The notes under the pieces are model-generated. The model saw only the letters and a program-made list of their open reading frames with translations, was not told where the DNA came from and made no database searches. From Lentinula raphanica (Eukaryota > Basidiomycota > Agaricomycetes > Agaricales > Omphalotaceae), in assembly GCA_027919835.1 (NCBI GenBank), contig JANVFP010000035.1, positions 372,001 to 436,000 on the forward strand: DNA of 64,000 nucleotides, given 5' to 3'. A program made the position numbers and the translations under genes. Shown piece after piece: positions 18,043 to 30,303 of this stretch. Every line of letters starts with the position of its first letter. Position 1 is the first letter of the stretch.

Positions 18043-20220
18043 ATGAGCTCAACGGTGCTCAGACATCCCGACAAAATTTTCGATACTCCTCCTCCTCCGC
18101 CACCACCTTGGTCAGCAGAGGTCTCCCTCTCTCCGAGGACACCCCCTTCACCCCATTGGAACGAATCCAGAACGGTACTCCGCAGGGTCCTTCTCAGGCT
18201 TCAAACAACTCTTCGGTCTCTCCATAAACGAAAGATACACTGGCCGATAGAAAGTCCCGACTCTTCGAGGTGTGTATGTGATTCTACAGCTATACTTGTG
18301 TTACTAGAATTGTATATTATAGAAATCTTACACCAAGCGAGTACTTGATGATGCTGCTACAGCCTATACCCGGCATTTTCAACCAGTTAAACCCAACAAA
18401 CCATTTCAAATCACCCATGGAGTTCTTTCCTGTTGACCTCGGTCACTGTGAGTGTATTTTGCATTCTTCATTCTACTTGCTACTGAATGTGGCGTACGTG
18501 TGTTAGCTATCTGTGCGGTCTCCTTTGCGCTCAAAGAACTCAAACTCTGGAACCTAGCTGCGCCTTTAGTTGTTGCTTTGGTAAGAGAATTCTGGTTCCC
18601 TGAATTCATATGAACATTTCTCCAACACTGTATTCTTACAGCCAGGCGATTTGTTTGATTCCACGGGGCAAGTTAATTCCAACGTACTGTGTGCCTTGAG
18701 TCTAGCACTGGAACATTCACCAGCAGCAACCATCATCGTCACGAATTTCACCGATATTGCTATCTTCCTGCCCGCTAATCGAGACCCAGACTCACCGGAA
18801 CCCAGGTTCGAAAGAGTATCATCGACCCAACCACCTTTAGCTCTAAGGGTTATTGCTACCGCTTTCCTTCTCGCAGTTGATATCCGTTTGCGGCTTATCA
18901 ATGCGCCTCGACCAGATTGGATTGTTGTCCAGGACTTGGTTAGTCTTCAAGGCCCTCCGAAAGACCCGCTTCGACTTTTACCTGACCAGGAGCTCTTTTC
19001 AAATCATCATCGTCAGTCCGATTTTGATATGGTGACGCTGGTGCGAGATCCCGCTAGAGCCCTTCAATTCTTCCGCTGGCACGAATACATGACACAGACT
19101 GTTTCTAAAGTCGTCGCCCATCCTCATGACATTCTCATTGCCAAGACAAATGAAGTTGGGCAGTTCGATCCAGGAAGCCGTCCTATATACCCATTTGATG
19201 CCTCTGAACTCCCTTCCGATACTGTTGCACATCTGGAGACAATACAGCGCGTGTCACCACTTGTCGCTGCCGGTATCGACGCGTTATTTGCTTTCAGTAA
19301 GACTTTCACTATCGAGATACAGGGCGTCGTAGATGAAGGTTCGGTACATGGCATCTGTACCGTTTACCGTTGTCGTATCGTCACTATTGACAATGTCCCC
19401 GTATCGACACCCTCCTTGTGTTTGAAGCTATTTGATGATCGATTCCAAGCACTGCAGAATCCTGAGCACGATAATCTGGACGACGACGAAGTCAATGGTG
19501 ATCTTTCATGGCTTGCGCCAGTCATGTTTGCCGAAAAGTATGCTCTCAATGAAGCGTTTGCTTATGAGAAGCTTCTTCCTGTGCAAGGGTCTGTTGTTCC
19601 TTGGTTTTTTGGGACACATCGGGTAATTTTGCGACTTCTCCTGTCTGCTGTAGGCTCAATTTTCTTCGACAGTTCACAACTCCTAATGGGACAATCTTAT
19701 ATGGCCTCCTCATGGAATTCGTCGAAGGCTGGAAGCTTGAAACTAGCCTGACAAATGAACTGTCTCCCGACAGGCAAATCAACATGGTGAGGATTATTGA
19801 CTCTCAATGATGAGCTCGACAGCAGTCACTTACGCGCGATTTTCTGGATCTCGTCAGATTCGAAGTTTTCGTCATGCAGTCCGCGTTCTGGACGTTGCTG
19901 ACATTTCCCAGCGCGACTGGCACAGGGAACAATTCCTCCTTTGTACCAATCCTTCCACGAATGTGGATCATGTTGTTCTTCTCGATTTTGCATCAACATT
20001 GCAGACATGGAACCCGGATGAACCGATTCACCTTATGAATTACTTTCATATGTTCCGCATGCTGTTGCCTCGGAAAAACAATCCAAGTCATGTTGGGCTT
20101 ATTCAAGAGCTCGTGTGGGATCATTTTGGTGAGCCGGATGATTGGGATCCAGTTATGGGGTGGATTCATGATAGATGTGTGGAAGCTCGAGATATGTTCG
20201 ATTATATCAAGTCGCTTTGA
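18043..20220 (+). CDS. Tandem kinase-like family, copy A
   Basis: Six exons: 18043-18269, 18323-18447, 18507-18580, 18642-19622, 19673-19786, 19858-20220; 627 residues. The start is the ATG in ATGAGCTCAACG, kept as MG(S/A).. in B, C and F. The protein opens with a Pro run (PPPPPPPW), then a roughly 350-residue region with conserved DPARALQFFRWHEYM that I cannot place. The C-terminal 260 residues are kinase-like: ICTVYRC (loop and beta2), LCLKLFDD with Lys near 404, a helix with AYEKLLPVQGSVVPWF, hinge LLMEFVEGW, catalytic loop QRDWHREQFLL (Asp near 527; Lys to His, Asn to Gln) and DFA near 550. Related kinase-like proteins occur in Agaricomycetes. Catalysis is uncertain because two catalytic-loop residues differ. 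It sits first in a head-to-tail array with about 2.5-kb spacing. Confidence 0.85.
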
Positions 20221-20557
20221 ATATGTATATGTATACGAGTATGTAGTAAAAATGCTGCCTTGCAAGAGATTCACTCCTCGGGTACTACTAGGTAGGTACT
20301 AGTAGGTACTAGTAGTCTGAATATTAGCGCCCACCGGCGCCTACACTTTTTCAACGTCTTCAAAGTTCAACGTCTCATCATCGTCTTTCACATAAATTCT
20401 GGATCCACCCTACTCATTGGGTTCTCCTCTTCTTATTCAAGCCGGTGCTTTATGAGTGCTCCAACAAAAGACTAGCATCTCTGTGCGTCACAATTGGCCT
20501 CGACTATCCACACAAACCTTATGTTTGCAGTGGAATTACAGATCCAAGATTTATCCA

Positions 20558-22898
20558 ATGGGCGCAACGACGCTCAAACACCCTGACAATATCTTCACCG
20601 TAGCTCCTCCTCCTCCTCCGCCTTGGCCAACAGATACTCCTCTTCCACATATTCCGACATCCAGGTTTTCCCCTTCGATTCAGTGGAATGAATTCAGTAA
20701 TCAGAGGAAGACTCTTCGGTGGACCCTGTCCAAACTTCAAAACTCACTTCGATCTCTTCATAAACGAAAAATTATTTGGCCTGTGGAAGAATACGACTCT
20801 TTCAGGTGTGTGACTGCTAATGTATGACACAATCATATCTGGGTTCAAAGAAGGTAGCACATAGTGATCTTACACCAATCGAATACTTGATGACGCTCTT
20901 ACAGCCTATTCCGACCATTTTCAACCAGTTAAACCCACCAAACTATTTCAAGACACCCATGAAGTGTTTGCTCGTTGATCTGGGTCATTGTAAGTGTATT
21001 GAACCCTCTCATCATCGGTTTTCCACTAATTAGAATGTGTCCTGTTAGCTATTCATGGCGCAACCTTCGAATTTGAAGAACTCAAACTTTGGCGCCTAGT
21101 TGCGCCCATAGTCATAGCTCTGGTAGGGAACATCCTATCTTTTTTGCATATTTACACCAACATCGTAATCTTGTAGCCAGGCGATTTGTTTTCTTCCACG
21201 GGACAGATCCATTCCAACGTCGAGTTTGCCCTACTTCTAGCAATGGAACATTCACCCAAAGCCACCGTAATCATAACGAACTTCGCCGATATTGCCATAT
21301 TCTTACCCTCTAATTATCGCCGGCCTGAACCTACTTTCGAAAGGGTATCGACAACCCAACCATCTTTGGCTCTAAGGGTTCTTGCTACCGCCTACCTTCT
21401 TGTCATCGATACCCGTGCACGTCTTCTATATCTACCAGACCCAGATTGGAATCCTGGCCAGGATGTCGCTAATCTCCAAGGGCCTCCACAAGACCCGACC
21501 CAACTTCTACCTGACGCCGAGGTCTTTGCAAATCATCACTGTCAGTCTGATTTTGACATGGTAACGCTGGTACGAGATCCCGCTAGAGCCCTTCAATTCT
21601 TCCGCTGGCACGAATACGTAGCGAAGAATGTTTCCAAAGTCGTCGCTCATCCTCACGATACGCTCACTGCCAAGACGAATGACGTCGGGCAATTTCACCC
21701 AGGGATTCATCCCGTATACCCCTTTGATACATCTGAAGTCCCACCCGATACTGCTGCCCATCTGGAAGTAATACAGCGCAAGTCACCACTTGTAGCTGCC
21801 GGGGTCGATACTTTACTTGAACGTAGCAAAACTTTCACGATCGAGATACAGGATGTCATAGACGAAGGTTCCGAAGGTGGAATGTGTACGGTTTATCGCT
21901 GCCAAATCAACACTATCGACAATATCCCCGTCTCGACACCTTCCCTATGTTTAAAGTTGTTCGATGATCGATTTCAAAACCTACAGAGTCCTGAGGACGA
22001 TGAATCCGATGACGATGATCTCAGTGGCGATGAACTCGATGACGTTCAAGCCAATACCGTTCATGTCAATGGCGTCAAACTTCAAAACTTTCAACCCGAG
22101 GGCGTTGAACTCAATGGCATACAGCTCATAACTGTTCAATTCGATAGCGGTCAGTTTGAGAACAGTATACATACATGGCTCGCACCAGTTATATTTGCGG
22201 AGAAGTATGCTCTCAACGAAGCGTTCGCTTATGACAAACTTCGTTCTGTGCAGGGGTCTGTTGTTCCTTGGTTCTATGGTGTACATCCGGTAATATTGCA
22301 ATATTTTCGTAGACTGTAGTATGTGCTCACTACTCTGACTTTGATACAACAGTTCACATTACCCGATGGGACGGTCCTATATGGCATTCTCATGGAACTC
22401 ATTGAAGGCTGGAAGCTCAAAACTAGTCTTACACGAGAATTGTCTCCCGAGAGGCAAATCAACATGGTGAGCGTTATTGTTTATATATACTCTCTATCAA
22501 TAGTCACTTACGTGCGGTTCCTTGAATCCCTTCAGATTCAAAGTTGCCGTCACGCAGTGCGTATCCTGGACGCTGCCGACATCTCTCAGCGTGACTGGCA
22601 CAGCGAACAACTCCTCCTTTGTACTAATCCTGAGACACAAGTTGATCATGTCGTCCTTCTTGATTTTGCATCAACATTACAAACATGGGATCCTGACGAA
22701 CCGATCTTTCTCATGAATTATTTCCATATGTTCCGCATCTTGTTGCATACAAAAGACGATCAAAGACACGGCGGGTTCAGTCGAGAACTTGTTTTGGAGC
22801 ATTTCGGTGAACCAGACGACTGGGATCCAGTCAATGGCTGGGTCCAAGAACAGAGTGTACAAGCCCGAGATATCTTTGATTATATTACTTCCCCTTGA
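20558..22898 (+). CDS. Tandem kinase-like family, copy B
   Basis: Exons 20558-20805, 20865-20989, 21049-21122, 21177-22289, 22353-22466, 22536-22898; 678 residues. Splice sites and exon sizes 2, 3, 5 and 6 (125, 74, 114, 363 nt) equal those of copy A. It has the same domain order, with catalytic loop QRDWHSEQLLL and DFA. Exon 4 is 132 nt longer because the loop between the LCLKLFDD Lys and the next helix carries an acidic run (DDDDLSGDELDD) and then degenerate five-residue units rich in N, G, V and L. This loop is the main length difference between copies. No stop or frameshift is seen. The 3' flank and that of copy A carry ACTAGT/GTAGTA-type short repeats. Confidence 0.85.
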
Positions 22899-23120
22899 AT
22901 AGAGCAACAAATGCTGGTAGCTAGATCCAATAAATGGAGGATTTCAAGGAGTATTGGAAATTGACGAGTCGGTTAGGAAGTTTAGCGCCCACTACTTCTC
23001 TGACTCTCATTCGAACTTCGATCATCGTACCGACCGGCGACAACATTGTACAGTCTGTGGGCTTCCTCCTCAACATAATCCATATTTCTGCGGTGCAGGC
23101 TCGGATACCAGTACTCTCAA

Positions 23121-25406
23121 ATGGGCTCTACAGCACTCAGACACCCTGACAAAGTTTTCGATGCGGCTCCGCCACCGCCACTGCATTGGCCAGCAGCTCC
23201 TTCAACTCTCTCGCCGATGAATACAATTCCGAGGACCCTTCCTTCGGTCCAGTGGAAGAAATCCAGTAAAACTTTCACTGGGGCCCTCTCTTCTCTTCAA
23301 GATTCTCTTCGGCATCTTCATAAAAGAAAGATACATTGGCCGATAGAAGACGTCGACTCTTCCAGGTGTGTTAATTGTGTTCCACTGTGAGTATCGTTCA
23401 CCGAATATATTATACAGTAATCTTACGCCAACCGATTACTTGATGATGCTTTTACGGCCCGTACCCACTATTTTCAACCTGTTGAACACACCAGATCGTT
23501 TTAAAACACCCATGGAGTGTTTACTCGTCGATCTTGGTCATTGCAAGTGTATACGTTTTCACCCTCATAGCGATAATCTCATTGTACAATCATTAGCTAT
23601 CCGCGGCGTTACCTTTGCCCTCGAAGAGCTCAAACTCAAGAACTTAGCCGCGCCAATAGTTGTACCTCTAGTGAGGGGTTACTACTGATCTTGCAAATCA
23701 ATACGCAACTGCTGACTCTATTCTCTTTTAGTTGGGTGACCTATTTGACTCCCTGGGACAAATCCATGCCTACGTCGAGTTTGCTGTATCTATAGCGCTT
23801 GATCACTCACCGAAAGCTACCATTATCATCTCAAACTTCACTGATATCGTCATTTTCCTACCCGCTACTTGGGTCCAACCTGAACCTATTTTGAGAGAGT
23901 ATCAACCACTCAACCATCTTTGGCCCTGAGGGTCCTTGCTACCGCCTATCTTCTCAATATTGAGATTGAACCTCGTCTTCTCATTACGCCGCCTCCCCCA
24001 GATTTTGATTTCGGTCAGGATTTCAGCAATCTCCAAGGGCCTCCACAAGACCCCGGTCAGCTGCTACCTGATGAAGACCTCTTTGCAAGTCACCATCGAC
24101 ATTCTGATTTCGACATCGTGACGCTGGTGCGAGATCCCGCTAGAGCCCTTCAATTCTTCCGATGGCATAAACACATATCGGAAACTGTCTCCAAAGTCGT
24201 CGCTCACCCTCATGATACGCTCACTGCCAAGGCGAATGAAGCTGGGCTATATTCTTCAGGAATGCGACCCCTATACCCTTTTGATACATCTGAAATTCCG
24301 CCCGACACCGCTGAACATCTTCAGGCAATACAACGCGAGTCATCTCTCGCCGCTGCTGGGATTGACAGTCTACTCGAAAACAGCAAGTTCTTTACGATCG
24401 ATATAGAGGATGTCATAGACGAAGGTTCGGAACGTGGGATCTGTACTGTTTATCGGTGTCGTATCACAACCATCGACGACGTCCCCGTATCGACACCTTC
24501 CCTTTGTTTGAAGCTATTCGATGATCGATTCCAACAACTACAGAGCCCTGACGATGAAGAACCTGATGACGACGAGCCTAATGACGATGAACTCACTGGC
24601 GATGAACTCACCGACGATGGACTCGACGGCATTCCACTCCATGTTGTTCCTCTCAACAGTGCTCAACTCGATGCTAAAAATTTTGAGAACAATCTTCGTG
24701 CATGGCTCGCACCAATGATATATGCTGAGACGTACGCTATAACTGAAGTGCTTGCCTATGACAAACTCCTTCCTGTGCAAGGGTCCGTCGTTCCTTGGTT
24801 TTATGGCTTTCATCAGGTAAATTCGCAACTTTTCCAGTAGACTGTAACGTGTGCTTATGTTCGTTGTTCAACAGTTCAAACTAGCTGATGGAGTAATCTT
24901 ATATGGTCTCCTAATGGAGTTCATCGAAGGTTGGAAATATGAAACTAGTACAACAAGAGAATTGTCTCCCGAAAGGCAAATTAAAATGGTGAGATCGATT
25001 GACTTTAGATTATGGAGATGATAGACGTTTCTTTCAGATTCAGAGTTGTCGTCACGCGGTGCGCGTGCTCGACATTGCGGATGTCTCCCAATTCGATTGG
25101 CACACCGAACAATTCCTCCTTTGTACCAATCCTGCGACGAAGGTTGATCATGTTGTCCTTCTCGATTTTGCATCAACAATGCAAACATGGGATCCTGATG
25201 ACCCGATCCACCTTTTGAATTACTTTTCTATGTTCCGTGTCCTTGCGCGCCCTAAAAGTGATCAAAGACCTGTTGGATTTTGTCGAGAGCTCGTGTTAGA
25301 TCATTATGGAGAGCCAGATGATTGGAATCCACTTTTAGCGTGGTTGGATGATAGGAAAGTGCAAGCCAGAAATATGTTTGATTATATCACCCCCGCTTGG
25401 CCTTGA
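23121..25406 (+). pseudogene. Tandem kinase-like family, copy C, one-base frameshift
   Basis: Exons 23121-23365, 23418-23542, 23597-23670, 23732-24816, 24875-24988, 25038-25406 follow copies A and B. Near 23892 copy C reads CCTATTTTGAG where B has CCTACTTTCGAA. One base is missing, and the frame then meets TGA at 23927. Downstream of the lesion the frame is open and highly conserved to the normal stop, so the loss is recent or a sequencing error. The second intron starts GC (gcaagt) rather than GT. The kinase-like part has an Asp run in the same loop (DDEEPDDDEPNDDE) and a catalytic loop with FDWHTEQFLL, where the Arg before the catalytic Asp is Phe. Confidence 0.8.
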
Positions 25407-25664
25407 GCGTGTAGTAGTAGTAGTAGACTAGTAGTACTTAAGTACAGAATGCAAATTTGCGCTTTATGGTAGTTTATGGTTTCCTGAAAATTTAGCGCCG
25501 ATCGCCTGCCCAACCATTCTCTCACCTCCATCTCATCATGATCAATGGAGAATTTCATTCTAGCGTCCACACGGCTTGCTCATGGCTCGTTCCAAGCTGC
25601 CTTCTCGTGAAGACGGCCGAATCATATGGGATGTAGCTCTGAGCCTCTGGAGTCTGGATCCAAT

Positions 25665-26460
25665 ATGAGGTTCGAATGAGCTCCGGTACCGTGGACACAA
25701 TCAAACAAGGCACTGCGCGTCTCCCTCTCTAAACTTCAAAATACTCTTCGCCGTTCGGTCACTTCATAGACAAAAGATGTCATGGCCTGTAGAAAATCGC
25801 AACTCTTTCAGGTGTGTAAGCAGTGCTCTCTATGCCTATACTTAAGCTGATAGCAGTGCATGTAGGTTACAGGAACTTCATACCGAGCAAATGCTTGATG
25901 ATGTTGCTGCAGCCTATACCACGCATTTTCAACTAGCTAAACCCATCAAATTACATCAAGATGCTCATGAGGTGTTTACTGTTATCTCGGACACTGTGAG
26001 TGTATCTTGCGCTCCTTTTCCTCGTCATTACTAACAATTCGAACGTCCCCATCCGATTGCTATCCGAGGGGTACCTTGAAGTCGGAGATTCATGCTTCAG
26101 AACCTAGTTGCGCCGACTGTTATACCTCTAACAAGGGGCTGCCGTGTTCCTAAAGCAGTGGTGGCATCGTGGTTTCGCAGCAAAGCAACGTTTATAATGC
26201 ACAGACTCGTCCATGCCAATGTCCACTCTGTTGTTTCTCTAACGCTGGAACATTCACCGACCGCCACTATCATCGTAACGAACTTCACTGATATCGTCTT
26301 CTTCTTATCCTCTACCAATAGACGACCTGGGCCCACTTCCAAGAGAGTATCAACGACCCCAGCTCTGCGTTCTTGTTCCGGTATACCTTTACTCAAAAGT
26401 GATATCGGTAGACAACTGCTCATTAGGCCTCTGCCAGATTGGGACATTTCTCAGGAGGGC
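25665..26460 (+). pseudogene. Tandem kinase-like family, copy D, decayed remnant
   Basis: Pieces of exons 1-4 are recognisable in order at the DNA level: an exon-1 end before GTGTG near 25810, exon 2 (ATGCTTGATGATGTTGCTGC, then CGGACACTGTGAGTGT) to about 25996, exon 3 (AACCTAGTTGCGCCGACTG) near 26100, and the start of exon 4 with ACATTCACCGACCGCC to the GATTGGGAC position near 26440. There are several stops and small deletions. The kinase-like half is absent. The initial ATG region is not recognisable. Confidence 0.7.
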
Positions 26461-27180
26461 AAGGAGATGTGTTCTGTACGTGCTCGAAATATATCCAATT
26501 ACATTTCGAGTTCTCAAATGTGTATTGTCAGGCTCATATCATACGTTCCTTCAAGGTCTCTGTCTGGGAGAAAACGCCGCAATCAACCACTTAATCATCA
26601 ACAACAACGTTATTATCATGCCGTGAATTTTGAATCAGAATTTGAGCTTCCGTACTTAGCCTTTTTGCTCAGCAGATCGTGCTTCTGTGATCCTAACGAA
26701 CAATTGTAACACGACCATTCGCTGAACTTCAACATCTCTTGCGACTTATAGGCTGAACCGTCGATGGGATCATTTAGTAGAAAAAGATACAGAACCGGAA
26801 CATGTGGTTGCCACCATCACCATCTATCCATCCATCCATCCTGCTCCAGTATCTGTCATATCACTTGATACTACCAGTAGCCTTCCTTTGCCACTGATCA
26901 AGGTATTGATACCGACTGTATTCGCTGGTTATCCTTGTGTTGATCATCCCACCCAGGCTATGACAGAACAGCGCACTCACATATTGTATTCCCTGAGACT
27001 TACTTGAGATAGCTTTGCGAACGAATCAACGTTTTGCAGTAGTCCTTAGTACTCCACGCATTCCCTCAGGCACTGATGTGCGGTATCAAGATCGACCATA
27101 AAGCCATTTGCAACAAGGATAGTCTCCATACCTTTCCCCTTCTTGAGCTCAGATAATTTTCCGTTCCTTGAACTCTCATA
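26461..27180. other. Intergenic, no gene supported
   Basis: Only short frames occur and no similarity to the array is visible beyond about 26460. The last 100 bp is presumably the promoter of the 7TM gene. Confidence 0.4.
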
Positions 27181-28640
27181 ATGGCGTTGGATGATCCAGC
27201 CATGCATCGAGCAGGTCTTGCTTTTCTTTACCGAATCATTCCAGTCCTAGTTGCCACACTGTTATATGGTAAGCTCATCTACATCGCTACGCATAGAATT
27301 CGTCCTGCAACGTTCAACCCCTCTTGTGCAGGTATCTATATCTCCTTGCTATGTACTGCAACTCGAGGATTATGGTGAGCCAATACGCACAGCTTTCAGA
27401 TGACGAAAACCCGAACGCAATGGTAGGCAACGAGGATTAAAGAACCAAGCCAACGTTACTATCTTATTCATACTGTATCTGCTTTTCTGTATCACAAGCG
27501 CGTTGTGGGCACTCGAAGTCGCACAGCTGATTGGATTGGTTGAGCTTCTGCTCGATCCCCAAGACCTGTCTACCGATGGCCAGTTCAACGTCTTTTATGC
27601 ACTTGTAGCGCGCGAAACGAAACTCACTAGTGTCCTTTTTGAATCCCAAGTGAGTGCCAGATCCTACACTGTCCTGGATACATAGTCTAACTCTAGTACT
27701 AAAGATGATTGTCGGCGACATCCTTGTGATCTGGCGTCTCTCAGCAATATGGTTCAGCAAGCGTATCCTGGTCCTGATACCCCTGTTCTGGTGGGGATTG
27801 ATGATCGGTACGTCGCAATGTTTTTGTGATGATACAGCTGCTGTAAAGGAGAATCATATTCCACCAGTCAACATGATCGTCGGGGCCTCACATTGTAATT
27901 CGGGTGTGAACAGTACCAACTATACAGAGCTCTGTAAAGTTACGCAAACGTTAGCGCCTGTTCTATCGGTAGTCACGAATGTCTCGGTAATGATACTCAC
28001 CATTTGGAAGGCTTGGTAAAGTCTTTCATCCTTTCCTTTCGTATCAACTCTGATCTTCGCTCCGAATCGGCAGGTTGATTCGCGATGAGTTCAAGCACGT
28101 ACTTCGCAGCAGGCGAACAAACCGCTTGTTCAGTATCTTCGTGCTTCTCATAGAATCCGGGACATTGTATGTTATCATGCTGGTACGACAATGATCAAAC
28201 TCGACCTCAATTTCGAGACTGTTCTTCACTGATTAACTGCACAGGTAACGGATATGCTGGTCACATCTTATGTCGTTGGAGGGAACGAATCTGTGTCTCG
28301 CATGATTGGCTGCATCTCAGGATACTCAACTGTTCAGTTTGTTGTGAGTATAACTGTAACAAACATTCATCATCTACTTGAGACTCATTTATCCTTGCAG
28401 GCCATTTACCCCACTCTTATGCTGAATATTCTCCGAGAGTCGATCTGGAATTCACCGAATGATGATCTGGAGGTATTGTCCGTCACTAGGCAGTTTACCA
28501 CAAGGCCAGCTGTGTCGGCAGCAGCGAAGTATACCGATAACGGACAGCGCAGCTTGGTCCCAATGCAATTTGCTGGTTCGACGGAGGTGGAGACGGTATC
28601 TTTTGTGACTGGACATGATAATTTGAACTTGAAAGTGTAA
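27181..28640 (+). CDS. Seven-transmembrane protein of mushroom type
   Basis: Seven exons: 27181-27268, 27332-27374, 27427-27649, 27705-28015, 28074-28182, 28245-28343, 28401-28640; 370 residues. Hydrophobic segments alternate with short loops: YRIIPVLVATLLYG, IYISLLCTATRGLW, ILFILYLLFCITSALW, MIVGDILVIWRLSAIW, a segment near LAPVLSVVTNVSVMILTIW, LLIESGTLYVIML and VQFVAIYPTLMLNIL. The motifs GDILVIWR, ESGTLY and AIYPTL with a polar Ser-rich tail are familiar from a large, unnamed group of Agaricomycete 7TM proteins. An N-terminus outside and a tail inside the cell would be expected, but ligand and function are unknown. It resembles in plan, not closely in sequence, the two 7TM genes at 39.8 and 45.5 kb. 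Confidence 0.75.
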
Positions 28641-28791
28641 TCCCTTTTGAACATGTACTATCATTATTTATTCAGTTTCTTGCCGTCAATCTCATTATTG
28701 TTCATTGCATTCATTGCAACGGATGCCATCCACTACTGCTCTTAGGAATTCTTGAGGTCGATCTCGATGCACCTATGTATATCGATCATGA

Positions 28792-30063
28792 TCAAGATCC
28801 ATAGGTTTTAGTGAAGACCTCTTTACTCACAAAATGGTTCGATCCTTCTATGTCAATGAAGCGAATGGGTCGACTGGAAGGCGCGCCATTGTTCATAGCT
28901 TCCTCATATAGTTTCTTGGTTTGGAGTTCCGCCCAAACACACACCCAAATTGACCTTGTAGCCCCGATATAGGACACAGATACGCTGGGAAACCACGAGC
29001 GGACTATTTCGGGATCAAACAACGCCTTATGGCTGAGCATTTGAAGCATTGCTTGGGTAGGCGGGGCGAACCTATATCGATCTTTGCTTGTCAGTATCCA
29101 ATACGTATGGGACACCGGGATGACATCAACGAAGAACGCACGTCAATACCTCCGCCTCCCCAGCCTGCGGCTCAATCCCCATTGCTTTCTCCTCATCTGA
29201 CCACGAAGCAAGGGAGTTTTCTGCTTTCCGTTTGGGAAGACCGTCAAGATCATGTATAGTCGTCAACGACGGAGACTTCCTAGGCTCGTGTTCGTAATAT
29301 GGGTGATCGTAGTATGAGCCAACCCACTCAGAAAAGGCCACTGGAAGGGCTTCCGGTGGCAAGCTGGTATCCTTCCAAGGGACGTAGTATTTTATATCTT
29401 CCAATGGATCTGGGTACCGGAAAGCAACATAAGGTGGGTCTGAACAGTCAGAATTTAGAAATCGAAGATAAAATAGTATCGGCAGTATGTATTACTTACC
29501 GTAGAGGAGGAATTTTCCAATGTAGTTCTGCAGGAGAACATATCCTTTATTCGAGATCATCGGACTATGAGCTACACCGAGGAGAGCAAGAATCATCTGA
29601 CATCCGGCGGACCATCCCATGATGGCCAGCCCACCAGACATGTGAGACGACATATTCTGTAACTTTGGAATATGCTCTTTTTCGACAAGCATTTCCAGAA
29701 ATTGTACAAGTTGTGCACTCAATCGTTCCCAGAACTCCTTGCTTCCATGATTGATTTCACGCAACTCTTCGGACGTATAAGGAGTCGACCCAATATACCC
29801 TCTACGATGGAGAAGCACAGTACGGAGGTTGTGAGCATGGGCGTACTGGTGCAGTATTTGAAACTGGTCTGTGAAATGTTTCGCAGAAGAAATTCAGAGC
29901 TCGAGTGGAAAGGATGGATGGATAGATACGCACTTGCATTGAAAACCGAACCGTGTATGACAACCACAGTGGTGTAATCGTTTGAGTAAAGAGGGGGTCC
30001 ACTGTCAGTGAAGGATAATTCAACTCCCTCAGGGAGCGAGTACGTTTGGCATGGGTGCGGCAT
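28792..30063 (-). CDS. Alpha/beta hydrolase
   Basis: Exons 30063-29934, 29868-29500, 29439-29142 and 29071-28792 give 358 residues, and all phases agree. The fold shows in order: strand and oxyanion loop VVVIHGSVFNA, then NLRTVLLHRRGYIGST, the nucleophile elbow GWSAG (Ser) after MSGGLAIM, and a C-terminal IDIEGSNHF whose His fits the catalytic position. The acid is probably an Asp or Glu in the last third. No signal peptide or transmembrane segment is seen, so it is likely cytosolic. Substrate cannot be told; esterase, lipase-like and hydroxynitrile-lyase-like members share this plan. It faces the 7TM gene tail to tail and its start abuts the truncated retroelement. Confidence 0.82.
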
Positions 30064-30303
30064 GATGATTCCCTTGAGACGAAAAGTTCAGGAGCTCACT
30101 CTGTACGTCGAAAGGCTTTAACAGTGATAAAGCAATTGATTACCCTTATTCTTCAAATGTTGAGGAGTTCCCAGCTGTGGGGGATCACAATTAGATTGTA
30201 AATGATGCATCATCACGCTCACTATCAGCTGCTGTCATATTTTTCGTAGATTATCACAAAATTCAAACATTCACCTAAAATGAGTCTGAACCCAGGCTCC
30301 TCT

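Noticed and set aside
27820..27930. Possible extra intron in exon 4 of the 7TM gene at 27.2 kb
   Set aside because: The GT at 27809 and nearby AG sites give either a 30-bp intron or a frame with an early stop; reading through keeps the frame.
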